From the NCBI GenBank assembly GCA_012518395.1, contig JAAYSJ010000022.1:1-48815 (forward strand): a stretch of DNA of 48,815 nt, read 5' to 3'. The notes under the pieces are model-generated. The model was not told where the DNA came from, did no database searches, and worked only from the letters and a program-made list of their open reading frames with translations. The position numbers and the translations under genes are program-made. Of this stretch, positions 34,687 through 43,064 are shown piece after piece (the stretch's first letter is position 1; every line of letters starts with the position of its first letter). The DNA is from Clostridiales bacterium (lineage in GTDB: Bacteria; Bacillota; Clostridia; Caldicoprobacterales; UBA3941).

Positions 34687-34997
34687 GCTGAGTAGTAGAA
34701 TAGGGATAAAACTTTGTTTTTGAAAAAGAAATCAATTTATAGGAAGAGTTCAGAAAAGTCTACTTTTTAGGTTCTAATAGGGGTTGATAATGCCCTGCAA
34801 AACTATTACCATAAAATATGGATCATACAAGATTAAAGAAAAGCAATTATAATAGTCAAGTAAAAAGTCGAAATTGGTTTTTAACAATATTTACTGTTTA
34901 AATCATCATTGGAATATAAAAATTGAAAATCCAAATAGACCCTGCCTAAAATGTAAGACGTAAAAGAGGTCTGGAGCAAAAAATAGGGGTGAAAGAT
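34687..34997 (+). other. Leader region before the GRE2 operon
   Basis: This 311-base gap has no gene that I can support. It is AT-rich. A weak promoter pair TTGATA (34784-34789) and TACCAT (34807-34812), spaced by 17 bases, is the best I found, which would suit an activator-dependent promoter. No terminator was seen after the araC gene, so read-through is possible. Confidence 0.4.
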
Positions 34998-37382
34998 ATG
35001 ATGGGTATGAAGGATAACATCAGTGAGATCGGAAAATTACAATTTACGGACAGAATAGCTGATCTGAAGGAAAAGATGTTTGAAGAGCCAAGATATTTAT
35101 CCTTAGAGCAGGCTTTGCTTATAACAAAATGCTATAAGGAAAATGAGGATCTGCCGAGAATTTTACAGAGGGCAAAGAGTCTTGCCCTTGCCCTTGGGGA
35201 AATTTCTATCAAAATTGATCCCCAAGAACTAATTGTGGGTAACCGGACTATCGGGGTAAGGGGTGGGGTCGTATCACCTGAGGCGGGAATCTCATGGGTA
35301 GCTAACGAAATTGAAACATTGCCCACAAGGCCCCAGGACGTATTCAATGTAAGGGAAGAGGACATAAGGGATTTTAGAGAAATCGTACTGCCCTATTGGG
35401 AAGGAAAATCCCTGGAAGATTTGGTGAAAAAAGAAATCGGGGAAGAAATGTCAGCAATGGGTAAGGCAGTAAAGATCAATCAGACTGACCACGCCCAGGG
35501 ACATATATGCCCCAACACACCCAAATGGCTGAGAATGGGTCCGGCTGGGTTAAAAAAGGAGGCCGAGGAAGAACTAAAAACTGCCCCGGAAGATAAAAGG
35601 GTGTTTTATGAAAGCGTGATAATTGTACTTTCAGCTGCCCAGGATTTTATGAGACGATATGGTCGTCTTGCATTGGACATGAAAGAAGAGGCAGAGGATG
35701 AAATTCTAAAGACGAACCTTTCTAAAATAAGTAAAATATGCTTTGATTTAGCCGAAAGGCCGCCCCAAACCTTCCATGAAGCAGTGCAATCCTTTTGGTT
35801 TTTGTATACTATTTTGCAGATGGAATCCAATGCCTCATCTTTTTCTCCGGGAAGGGCAGATCAATACCTGTATCCGTACTTTAAAAAAGATATGGAGGAA
35901 GGAAGGATCACCCTGCAGGATTCATTAGAGATAATAGAAGCCCTTTGGCTGAAATTTAACCAGATTGTATATATGAGAAGCTCCAACAGTGCCAAGTATT
36001 TTGCAGGCTTTCCTATAGGCTTTAACGTGGCTATAGGCGGGCAATCAGAAGACGGTAAAGATGCTTCGAATGAACTTTCTTATCTGTTTTTAAAGGCCCA
36101 GGAACACCTGCTTCTGCCCCAGCCAAACCTTTCTGCAAGATTATTCGCAGGTTCGCCTATGGAATTTGTAAAGGAATGCAGCAGGGTTATAGGCAGGGGA
36201 AGCGGCATGCCCCAGCTTTTTAATGACGAGGCTGTTATACCTGCTTTAAAAGCCCAGGGTATCAGCGAAGAAGATGCTATAAACTATGCTATAGTTGGGT
36301 GTGTGGAACTCACTACCCATGGAAATAATCTTGGCTGGAGTGATGCAGCCATGTTCAATCTGGTCAAAGTCCTGGAGCTCACATTAAATAACGGTGTCTG
36401 TCTTCAGACCGGAGACCGGATAGGGCTAGAGACAGGTTTTCTAACGGACTATAAGACTTACGAAGAATTGGAAGCCGCATATGTGAAACAAATGGATTAT
36501 TTCATTGAAAAGATGGTATCTGCATGCGATATCGTTGATCGATTACACGCCGAATACCTGCCTTCGCCCTTTTTATCCAGTGTGATCGACGATTGTGTGA
36601 AAAAGGGCATAGATGTTACGGCAGGCGGGGCCCACTATAATTATTCAGGTATCCAGGCTATTCAGGTAGCCAATATCGCAGACAGCCTGGCTGCCATTAA
36701 AAAATTCGTATACGAGGATAAGACCCTGAAAGCTGATGAACTTCTTAAAGCCCTGCAAACGAATTATGAGGGCAGAGAAGAATTAAGACAATACCTCATT
36801 AATAGGGCGCCAAAATACGGGAATGACATAGCCTGGGTAGATAATATAGGCAACAAATGGATCAGTTATTTTACAGACCATCTAAAAAAATATAGAAATG
36901 CCAGGGGCGGCCCCTACCATGTAGGCTTATACACGGTTTCGGCCCATATACCCATGGGTCATAACGTGGGCGCCTCGGCAGACGGAAGGCTTTCCAGAGA
37001 CCCTCTGGCTGATGGCGGGATGTCTGCCATGTATGGAAGAGATCAGAATGGACCTACCGCTCTTCTAAAATCAGTATCAAGAATAGACTCTATAAATGGA
37101 AGCAATGGAACCTTACTAAATATGAAGTTCTTACCCGAATTTTTCAGGACAGAGGAGGGCATTGAAAAATTTGCTCATATGCTCATGGCTTTTGTTAACC
37201 TTAAGATAGTCCATGTTCAGTTCAATGTCGTAAATAGAGAGGACCTAATAAAAGCCCAGCAAAACCCTGAGGCCTACAGGAGTCTTATAGTCAGGGTTGC
37301 CGGCTACACAGCATACTTTACTGAGCTGGCAGGGGACCTCCAGGACGAAATAATAGCGAGAACCAGCTACGGTGGAGTCTGA
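34998..37382 (+). CDS. Glycyl radical enzyme 2 (dehydratase/lyase-type, PFL2 family)
   Basis: This second full-length glycyl radical enzyme has about 794 residues. The active-site segment is INYAIVGCVELTTHGNN (Cys near 435, Glu near 437), and the radical site is LIVRVAGYTAYFTELAG (Gly near 769). The segment after GCVE (LTTHGNNLGWSDAAMFNLVK) differs strongly from GRE1 (TAVPGKWGYRCTGMSFLNFP), so the two should have different substrates. I start at ATG 34998, eight bases after GGGG; the ORF track uses a GTG within that site. The stop codon overlaps the start of activase 1 by one base, which pairs these two products. The substrate is unknown. Confidence 0.92.
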   Translation: MMGMKDNISEIGKLQFTDRIADLKEKMFEEPRYLSLEQALLITKCYKENEDLPRILQRAKSLALALGEISIKIDPQELIVGNRTIGVRGGVVSPEAGISWVANEIETLPTRPQDVFNVREEDIRDFREIVLPYWEGKSLEDLVKKEIGEEMSAMGKAVKINQTDHAQGHICPNTPKWLRMGPAGLKKEAEEELKTAPEDKRVFYESVIIVLSAAQDFMRRYGRLALDMKEEAEDEILKTNLSKISKICFDLAERPPQTFHEAVQSFWFLYTILQMESNASSFSPGRADQYLYPYFKKDMEEGRITLQDSLEIIEALWLKFNQIVYMRSSNSAKYFAGFPIGFNVAIGGQSEDGKDASNELSYLFLKAQEHLLLPQPNLSARLFAGSPMEFVKECSRVIGRGSGMPQLFNDEAVIPALKAQGISEEDAINYAIVGCVELTTHGNNLGWSDAAMFNLVKVLELTLNNGVCLQTGDRIGLETGFLTDYKTYEELEAAYVKQMDYFIEKMVSACDIVDRLHAEYLPSPFLSSVIDDCVKKGIDVTAGGAHYNYSGIQAIQVANIADSLAAIKKFVYEDKTLKADELLKALQTNYEGREELRQYLINRAPKYGNDIAWVDNIGNKWISYFTDHLKKYRNARGGPYHVGLYTVSAHIPMGHNVGASADGRLSRDPLADGGMSAMYGRDQNGPTALLKSVSRIDSINGSNGTLLNMKFLPEFFRTEEGIEKFAHMLMAFVNLKIVHVQFNVVNREDLIKAQQNPEAYRSLIVRVAGYTAYFTELAGDLQDEIIARTSYGGV

Positions 37383-38299
37383 TGAAAGGCAACATCGTTG
37401 ATATTAAAAAATTTACGCTTCACGACGGACCCGGGATAAGAACCACAGTTTTTCTAAAAGGCTGTCCCTTAAATTGTATATGGTGTCAAAACCCAGAGGG
37501 TATAGACAGTAAGATACACCTTTGGCACTTTGAAAAGAGCTGTATAGGGTGCCATAAATGTATAGCCGCCTGTGATAATAGCGCCTTATCAGCGGGGGAT
37601 TCCAGGAACCGGATAATCATAGACAGGGATAAGTGCACAAATCTGGGTAATTGCGTAGAGGTTTGCCCAACAAGGGCTCTAAGCTTTGATGGCAGACAGG
37701 TCAGTGCAGAAGAAGTGGTTGAAATCCTGTTGGAAGATAGAATGTTTTACACTATGTCCGGGGGTGGAATAACCCTTTCCGGGGGCGACCCTGTATTCCA
37801 GCCTGAATTCGCCATTGAAATTTTAAAGGCTTGTAAAAAGGAAGGCATCCATACGGCAATTGAAACTGCTATGTACAGCGGTCAAAAGACCATTGAAAGG
37901 TTTTTTGATCATGTTGATATGTTTATTGTAGATCTCAAGATTTTTGATAGCAAAGACCATAAAAAATATACTGGTGTTGATAACGGGCTGATAAAATCGA
38001 ATTTTGAATTTATAGCCGCACAAAAAGAGGATGTACTGGTCAGGATTCCGCTGATACCCGGAATAACCACAAAAGAGGGTAATATAAGGGGGATTGCAAA
38101 GCTCGTCAGAAAAACCGGCAGGAAAATCCCCGTAGAACTTATAAACTTTAACCCCCTCGCAGAAAATAAGTACAGGCGTATGGATAAAGATTATGATCTA
38201 ATCAGGGGGATGCAGCCTCTTTCCGAAAGCGAATTGGATTTCTTGTATCAGATTCTTATTGAAGAAGACGTAGAAATTTTAAGGGATACAAAGATATAA
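37382..38299 (+). CDS. Glycyl radical enzyme activating enzyme 1 (radical SAM with ferredoxin insert)
   Basis: The 305-residue enzyme makes the glycyl radical on its partner, presumably GRE2, whose stop codon overlaps this start. The radical-SAM cluster motif CX3CX2C is GCPLNCIWCQNPEG, and the SAM-binding region is SGGGITLSGGDPVFQPEF. Between them is a two-cluster ferredoxin insert (about residues 50-100). Its first half, CIGCHKCIAAC, is complete. Its second half, CTNLGNCVEVC, has Leu where the second Cys is usual, so one auxiliary cluster may be altered or use another ligand. The operon continues 25 to 34 bases later with the ROK-like protein. Confidence 0.93.
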   Translation: MKGNIVDIKKFTLHDGPGIRTTVFLKGCPLNCIWCQNPEGIDSKIHLWHFEKSCIGCHKCIAACDNSALSAGDSRNRIIIDRDKCTNLGNCVEVCPTRALSFDGRQVSAEEVVEILLEDRMFYTMSGGGITLSGGDPVFQPEFAIEILKACKKEGIHTAIETAMYSGQKTIERFFDHVDMFIVDLKIFDSKDHKKYTGVDNGLIKSNFEFIAAQKEDVLVRIPLIPGITTKEGNIRGIAKLVRKTGRKIPVELINFNPLAENKYRRMDKDYDLIRGMQPLSESELDFLYQILIEEDVEILRDTKI

Positions 38300-38333
38300 T
38301 TAAAAATCAATATTTTAGGGGGTATTGTTTTTT

Positions 38334-40169
38334 ATGATAGATAAATTGTTACGGAAAGCGAAAGAAGGAAATCCGGTTTATATAAGTCATGTGTCCAAGA
38401 CCTTCAACGAACTTGCAGCGGATAAAAGGCAAGACATGAACTGCGTGTTAAGAACCATGGAAGATGATGGTGACAGATTGTTTAAAATAAGTCTGCCTGT
38501 CTTTGAGGATTTTGATGGCGAAGAAGCAGATTTTATTAAGAATTATTTATGGGCTAAGGTCTATAATATACTCTCGAGTCTTGGCGGCAGGGGGATGGAT
38601 ATCTATATAGATAAAAAAAACACCGGGCTCTTGGATTTGGCAAAGGGATTAAATAATGCTTTTTCTGTTGATAAAAGACGCCTGGAAAGGCACGGATATG
38701 GCAGGACCGTAAATGTTATAGATCGTATGTTAGGTACCTTATATCCTGGAGAACCCGGATTCAAATTCGATGTCCATGATATTTCACAAATGCCAAAGAT
38801 CAATCCAAATGCAGATAAACATATAAGGGACTCAAGTATATTTGTCAGGGCTGCCGAAAAATTAGAAGGCAGGATTCTGTGCGGGATAGATATTGGCGGC
38901 ACTGATATTAAGGCAGTCCTTGTCAAAGATGGCAATATCGCCTGTTACAAGGAATATGACTGGTTTCCTGCAGATTTTAAAGAATCAAGCCAGCTGGTTG
39001 AGCCTATTTGCCTGATCGTAAGACTTATGAGAGCTAAGATTACCTTGGATAATTGTAAGAACCCCTACGTGGATAGGGAAGTCTTGGAAGATGACATGAG
39101 GAGGGCCCTTCATAAAGATGCCTCTGACACTTTTATACTTTCAGTCGTTGAAAAAGTTGAAACTGCCCTGAAAGACGAGCTGGCAGGAATAGATGCCCTG
39201 GGCCTTTGCTTTCCCGATGTGGTCGTTAAAAATAAAGTCGTCGGGGGCGAGGTATATAAAACCAGAGGGATAAGAAATAACCCCGAGATTGATTACGAAG
39301 CGGATTTTCTAAAACTCACTAACCTTGATAACAGGCTTAAAGAATTAGTAAGAAAAGGTGGAGCAGTAAGGATAATAAATGATGGGCCTATGGCTGCATT
39401 TACTGCCGCAGTAGAGAATGCAGCAACTGGTGCTATTGAATCCGTTAATAACGGTGTGTTTGCCCACACTCTTGGGACAGAGTTGGGGACAGGCTGGGTT
39501 TACGGGGACGGGCTAATACCCGATATACCATTGGAAGTCTATAACTTTATAATAGACCTTGGAAGTTTCGTTGAAAAGGGATATCCTTCTGATGATTTAA
39601 GAAGTATCAACAATTTTAACACCGAACTTTCGGGTACCCTACAAAAATACTGCAGCCAGAGCGGCATCTTCAGGCTGGCCATGAAGTATTTCCCCAAATT
39701 CAGGCCGGATCTTTATAAGGAATTGTTTGATAAAGGTTATGTAATAAAAAGGGAAATGGGTGGTAAAACAGGTTATTTTGTACCGACGGAGCCCATTGAC
39801 CAGAGAAAACCTTTCTTAGAGCATATGATGAGTCTGCCTGAGAGGGAGAGAGACGAGGTTAACGATAGAATCTGGAGGGAATTGGGTGAGTTTCTGGCTA
39901 TTACATGGATAGAGACCCAAGAGATCCTAAGGCCGGAGACAGCGGTAAGGGTGCTTTTTGGAAGGCTCGTGAAAAACAGGCGCTGTTTTGAGCTGATTCA
40001 AGAAGGGGCAAAGACAATAGTTGAAGATATTATCCTTGAAACAGCTGATGCAGAAATGGCCAATACCCCCTTGATGAAGCAATTAGAAGAGGATGCGGAC
40101 TTTACAGTGGCCCAGTTCGCCCAAGCCGTAGGGGCCGTTTATTTTGGAAACCTGGGGCTAATAGATTAA
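38334..40169 (+). CDS. Large ROK/ASKHA-domain protein with a 180-residue N-terminal extension
   Basis: The 611-residue protein has an actin-like ATPase fold starting near residue 183: GRILCGIDIGGTDIKAVLVK is a phosphate-1 loop of ROK-kinase type. AVRIINDGPMAAFTAAVENA and FAHTLGTELGTGWVYGDG follow as the later nucleotide-binding elements. Ordinary ROK kinases have about 300 residues; this one carries about 180 extra residues in front and long insertions behind. No clustered cysteines are visible, so it is not a BadF/HgdC-type iron-sulfur activator. I start at ATG 38334, 11 bases after AGGGGG. It is placed between the two activase genes, so it may phosphorylate a substrate or product of the GREs. 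The function is not established. Confidence 0.75.
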   Translation: MIDKLLRKAKEGNPVYISHVSKTFNELAADKRQDMNCVLRTMEDDGDRLFKISLPVFEDFDGEEADFIKNYLWAKVYNILSSLGGRGMDIYIDKKNTGLLDLAKGLNNAFSVDKRRLERHGYGRTVNVIDRMLGTLYPGEPGFKFDVHDISQMPKINPNADKHIRDSSIFVRAAEKLEGRILCGIDIGGTDIKAVLVKDGNIACYKEYDWFPADFKESSQLVEPICLIVRLMRAKITLDNCKNPYVDREVLEDDMRRALHKDASDTFILSVVEKVETALKDELAGIDALGLCFPDVVVKNKVVGGEVYKTRGIRNNPEIDYEADFLKLTNLDNRLKELVRKGGAVRIINDGPMAAFTAAVENAATGAIESVNNGVFAHTLGTELGTGWVYGDGLIPDIPLEVYNFIIDLGSFVEKGYPSDDLRSINNFNTELSGTLQKYCSQSGIFRLAMKYFPKFRPDLYKELFDKGYVIKREMGGKTGYFVPTEPIDQRKPFLEHMMSLPERERDEVNDRIWRELGEFLAITWIETQEILRPETAVRVLFGRLVKNRRCFELIQEGAKTIVEDIILETADAEMANTPLMKQLEEDADFTVAQFAQAVGAVYFGNLGLID

Positions 40170-40246
40170 AGCCTATTTTTAATTACTGGTTTGTGGGATT
40201 ATAATAAATATAACAAAGGACATATGTGTTGTGAAGGAGCGCAATT

Positions 40247-41017
40247 GTGGGGCTGACAGGAAGGATATTTAATATACAAAAGTTTAGTATAAATGATGGC
40301 CCGGGTATCCGAACTACGGTCTTCTTTAAGGGCTGCCCCCTGGGCTGCCCTTGGTGTGCCAACCCGGAATCACAAAACCGTTACGCCTATATCGCAGACA
40401 CCATGGGGGATGAAGCCTATAGCGGGAGGGATTATACTGTGGAAGAGGTTATGACCCAGGTTCGCAAGGACAAACCCTTCTACCAACAATCCGGCGGTGG
40501 CATGACCTTATCCGGCGGCGAGGTTTTACAACAAATGGAGTTTGCTATAGCCTTATGCAAGGCAGCCCACAGCGAAGGAATCCATGTAGCAGCAGAGACA
40601 ACCGGCTACACTGCCCCTGGTCGATTCCAAGTCTTTCTGCCTTTTGTAGATTTGCTTTTATTTGACTTTAAGCACTATGACAGAATAAAACACCATGAAA
40701 GTATAGGTGTATACAATGATATAATTTTGGAAAATCTCCGTCAGTCTGTGGATGCAAAAGTGCCAGTCATTGCCCGAATCCCGGTAATTCCTGAATTCAA
40801 TAGCAATTTGTCTTCAGCAAGGCAAATGGCACAGACACTGGCTGATATAGGCATAAAAGAGATACACCTGCTTCCCTTCCATCAGCTTGGGGAGAAAAAA
40901 TATGAGCAGATGGGGCTGGACTATGCTATGAAAGGAGTAAAGCAACTCTATCCCGAGGATTTGCAGGAATATCAAAAGGTATTTTTGGATTATGGTTTGG
41001 ATTGTAAATTTCAATAA
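40247..41017 (+). CDS. Glycyl radical enzyme activating enzyme 2 (short form)
   Basis: The 256-residue radical-SAM enzyme carries FFKGCPLGCPWCANPESQ for the catalytic cluster and QSGGGMTLSGGEVLQQMEF for SAM binding. Unlike activase 1 it lacks the ferredoxin insert, as in PflA-like short forms. The GTG start follows GAAGGAG at good spacing. With two GREs and two activases in the locus, this one most likely serves GRE1, although it lies 7 kb away on the other strand; cross-activation of GRE2 cannot be excluded. Confidence 0.92.
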   Translation: MGLTGRIFNIQKFSINDGPGIRTTVFFKGCPLGCPWCANPESQNRYAYIADTMGDEAYSGRDYTVEEVMTQVRKDKPFYQQSGGGMTLSGGEVLQQMEFAIALCKAAHSEGIHVAAETTGYTAPGRFQVFLPFVDLLLFDFKHYDRIKHHESIGVYNDIILENLRQSVDAKVPVIARIPVIPEFNSNLSSARQMAQTLADIGIKEIHLLPFHQLGEKKYEQMGLDYAMKGVKQLYPEDLQEYQKVFLDYGLDCKFQ

Positions 41018-41082
41018 GCCATATACCTTTACGCTCTCTCATCCAATCTGGATCTTTTCCTTTCAGATTCATTCGAAAGATA

Positions 41083-41112
41083 TTGAAAAGTATTCTTAAA
41101 TTATGTTATATT
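41083..41112 (+). promoter_or_regulatory. Promoter of the DeoR-type regulator
   Basis: TTGAAA (41083-41088) and TATATT (41107-41112) are spaced by 18 bases, with a TGT extended -10. The gene begins 30 bases later. Confidence 0.5.
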
Positions 41113-41141
41113 GGAAAGAGAATACTAAAAAGGAGAACTGA

Positions 41142-41891
41142 ATGGAAAAAAGAGGAGCCCAAATATTAGAACTTTTATCGAGACATGGAAAAATCAGGGT
41201 TGCTAAATTGGCAAAGCAGCTTGGTGTATCACAGGTAACTATACGCAAAGATTTAGATGATATGGGACGAAAAGGTGTTATCCGACGGGAACACGGTTAT
41301 GCCATATTTGGCGGCAGTGACGATGTGGCCAATCGATTGGCCTTTCATTACGAAGAAAAACGCAGGATTGCTACTAAAGCCGCAGGGTTGGTATCCGCAG
41401 GCGAAACAGTTATGATTGAAAATGGCAGCTGTTGTACTTTGTTGGCAGAAGAGATTGCCAGGACAAAACCCAGCACCACTATTATTACGAATAGCGCCTT
41501 TATAGCCAGCTATATCCGCCGGGTGGAAGGAGCCCGCGTAGTCCTTTTAGGAGGGGATTTTCAAAATGATGCCCAGGTAATGGTAGGGCCTATCTTACGG
41601 GTTTGTGTGGAACAGTTCCGTGTAAACAAGCTATTTGTTGGGGCAGATGGCTATATTCCCGGAATAGGTTTCACCGCTAACGATCATCTTCGTGTACAAG
41701 CAGTGCGAGATATGGCTGAACGCGCCAAAAAAGTAATCGCAGTTACAGAAAGTGATAAATTCTTTAGAGACAGCGTTACTCCCCTTGCAATCCATAAGGG
41801 AGTGGCTGCAGTAGTCACGGATCAGCAGATTTCGCCAGAGGCAGAGGAGATTCTACAAAAAGACGGGATCAAGATATATAAGGCGGGTTAG
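41142..41891 (+). CDS. DeoR/GlpR family transcriptional repressor
   Basis: The 249-residue protein has an N-terminal DeoR helix-turn-helix (KIRVAKLAKQLGVSQVTIRK, then DLDDMGRKGVIRREHGYA) and a C-terminal sugar-phosphate-sensing domain with ETVMIENGSCCTLLAEEI, TTIITNSAFIASYI and FVGADGYIPGIGFTAND. Such repressors respond to phosphorylated sugars. AAAAAGGAG precedes the ATG. It sits directly upstream of the ROK-ABC operon and probably represses it; a palindrome within the next promoter is the likely operator. Confidence 0.93.
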   Translation: MEKRGAQILELLSRHGKIRVAKLAKQLGVSQVTIRKDLDDMGRKGVIRREHGYAIFGGSDDVANRLAFHYEEKRRIATKAAGLVSAGETVMIENGSCCTLLAEEIARTKPSTTIITNSAFIASYIRRVEGARVVLLGGDFQNDAQVMVGPILRVCVEQFRVNKLFVGADGYIPGIGFTANDHLRVQAVRDMAERAKKVIAVTESDKFFRDSVTPLAIHKGVAAVVTDQQISPEAEEILQKDGIKIYKAG

Positions 41892-41932
41892 GTTTCCAAC
41901 ACATACCCTTGTGTTTCATTTGAAATTACAAG

Positions 41933-41961
41933 TTGACATGTTCGTAAACGATTGTTATAAT
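41933..41961 (+). promoter_or_regulatory. Consensus promoter of the ROK-ABC operon with operator-like palindrome
   Basis: TTGACA (41933-41938) and TATAAT (41956-41961) are perfect and 17 bases apart, with a TGT extended -10. TCGT-AA-ACGA (41942-41951), a perfect inverted repeat, lies in the spacer where a repressor would block polymerase. The upstream DeoR protein is the obvious candidate. Confidence 0.8.
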
Positions 41962-42020
41962 GAAATCAACATTAGTAATTAACTCTTATAATTTTACAAT
42001 ATACAGAATGGATACATATT

Positions 42021-42962
42021 ATGAAAAACTATCGGATTGGTATTGACGCCGGCGGCACCAAAGTCGCCTATGGTTTAGTTGATGAAGATAATAGATTAGT
42101 CGACCGGTTCCAACACCCAACCCCAATCGAGGCCAATGGTTTTGATTTTTCTGATCTGGTTATTGAAAACATTGAAAAGCTCCTGGACAGAAATGGCAAA
42201 ACCAAAAAGGAATTACAGGGCATCGGTATATGCATGCCGTCGTTTATTCTTTTTGATAAAGGCTACATATGTATGACCTCTGCTATGGTGAATATTAGGG
42301 AATTCCCTATGCGGGATTATTTGACCAAACGATTAGGGGTGCCTATTGCACTGGATAACGATTGTAACGTGGCTGCCCTGGCAGAACATAGATTTGGCGC
42401 CGGGCGTGGCAGTCGCCACATGATTTACGTGGCTACCAGCACCGGTATCGGCAGCGGGCTTATTTTAAACGGCCAGCTTTTTCGAGGCAGCTATGGTTGG
42501 GCCGGGGAGAGTGGTCACATGCTTATTACACCTGACGAGGGTATCCTTTGCGGTTGTCAAAACCAGGGCTGTTTTATGTCTTGGGCTGCGGGGCGATATA
42601 TTCCGGACCATATTCGACAACGAGCCAGGGACAGGGACACTACAATAAGTATAGACCAGAATCTGGGTTGTGAAGAGCTTGCACGCTCCTGCCGGGAAGG
42701 AGACCCTCTGGGTCTTGAGATTCTGGATCAAATGGCCCATTACATTGCCGTATGTATATTTAATATCTACCAACTACTTAATGTTAACCTATTTGTCTTT
42801 GGGGGCGGAATGGTGAACTTTGGTCCTATGCTCTTTGATCGCGTACGATCCAAGTTTGACCAGTATAATCATATCCCCCAGCCGGTGGAATTTCGATTCG
42901 CCCAATTAGAAAAGGATCCCGGCATCATAGGCGCGGCAGAGTTGGTGCGGGAAGCGTTATGA
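42021..42962 (+). CDS. ROK family sugar kinase
   Basis: The 313-residue protein has the ROK arrangement: IGIDAGGTKVAYGLVDED as phosphate-1 loop, ALDNDCNVAALAEHRFGAG with the catalytic Asp, the ATP loop STGIGSGLILNGQLFRG, and the zinc site GHMLITPDEGILCGCQNQGC. It probably phosphorylates the sugar brought in by the transporter downstream. ROK members act on glucose, fructose, allose, N-acetylmannosamine and others; the specificity is not readable. The ribosome binding site is weak for this genome. It is first in the operon after the consensus promoter. Confidence 0.92.
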   Translation: MKNYRIGIDAGGTKVAYGLVDEDNRLVDRFQHPTPIEANGFDFSDLVIENIEKLLDRNGKTKKELQGIGICMPSFILFDKGYICMTSAMVNIREFPMRDYLTKRLGVPIALDNDCNVAALAEHRFGAGRGSRHMIYVATSTGIGSGLILNGQLFRGSYGWAGESGHMLITPDEGILCGCQNQGCFMSWAAGRYIPDHIRQRARDRDTTISIDQNLGCEELARSCREGDPLGLEILDQMAHYIAVCIFNIYQLLNVNLFVFGGGMVNFGPMLFDRVRSKFDQYNHIPQPVEFRFAQLEKDPGIIGAAELVREAL

Positions 42963-43064
42963 CGGGCGTTTAAGTAGGCAAGCGATCTGTAACCCTTGGA
43001 TATCGGCAGGAAAATCCTGTTGATTATATATCAAAAAAGTATATCTAAGCTAGGAGGAAAAAGA

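Noticed and set aside
31126-37382. Annotation of the two GREs as pyruvate formate-lyase
   Set aside because: Both have one active-site Cys followed by Val-Glu (GCVE), not the adjacent Cys-Cys of PflB; formate-lyase activity is therefore not supported.
38334-40169. BadF/HgdC-type iron-sulfur ATPase activator
   Set aside because: The phosphate loop is ROK-like (GIDIGGTDIKA) and the cysteines needed for a bridging 4Fe-4S cluster are not seen.
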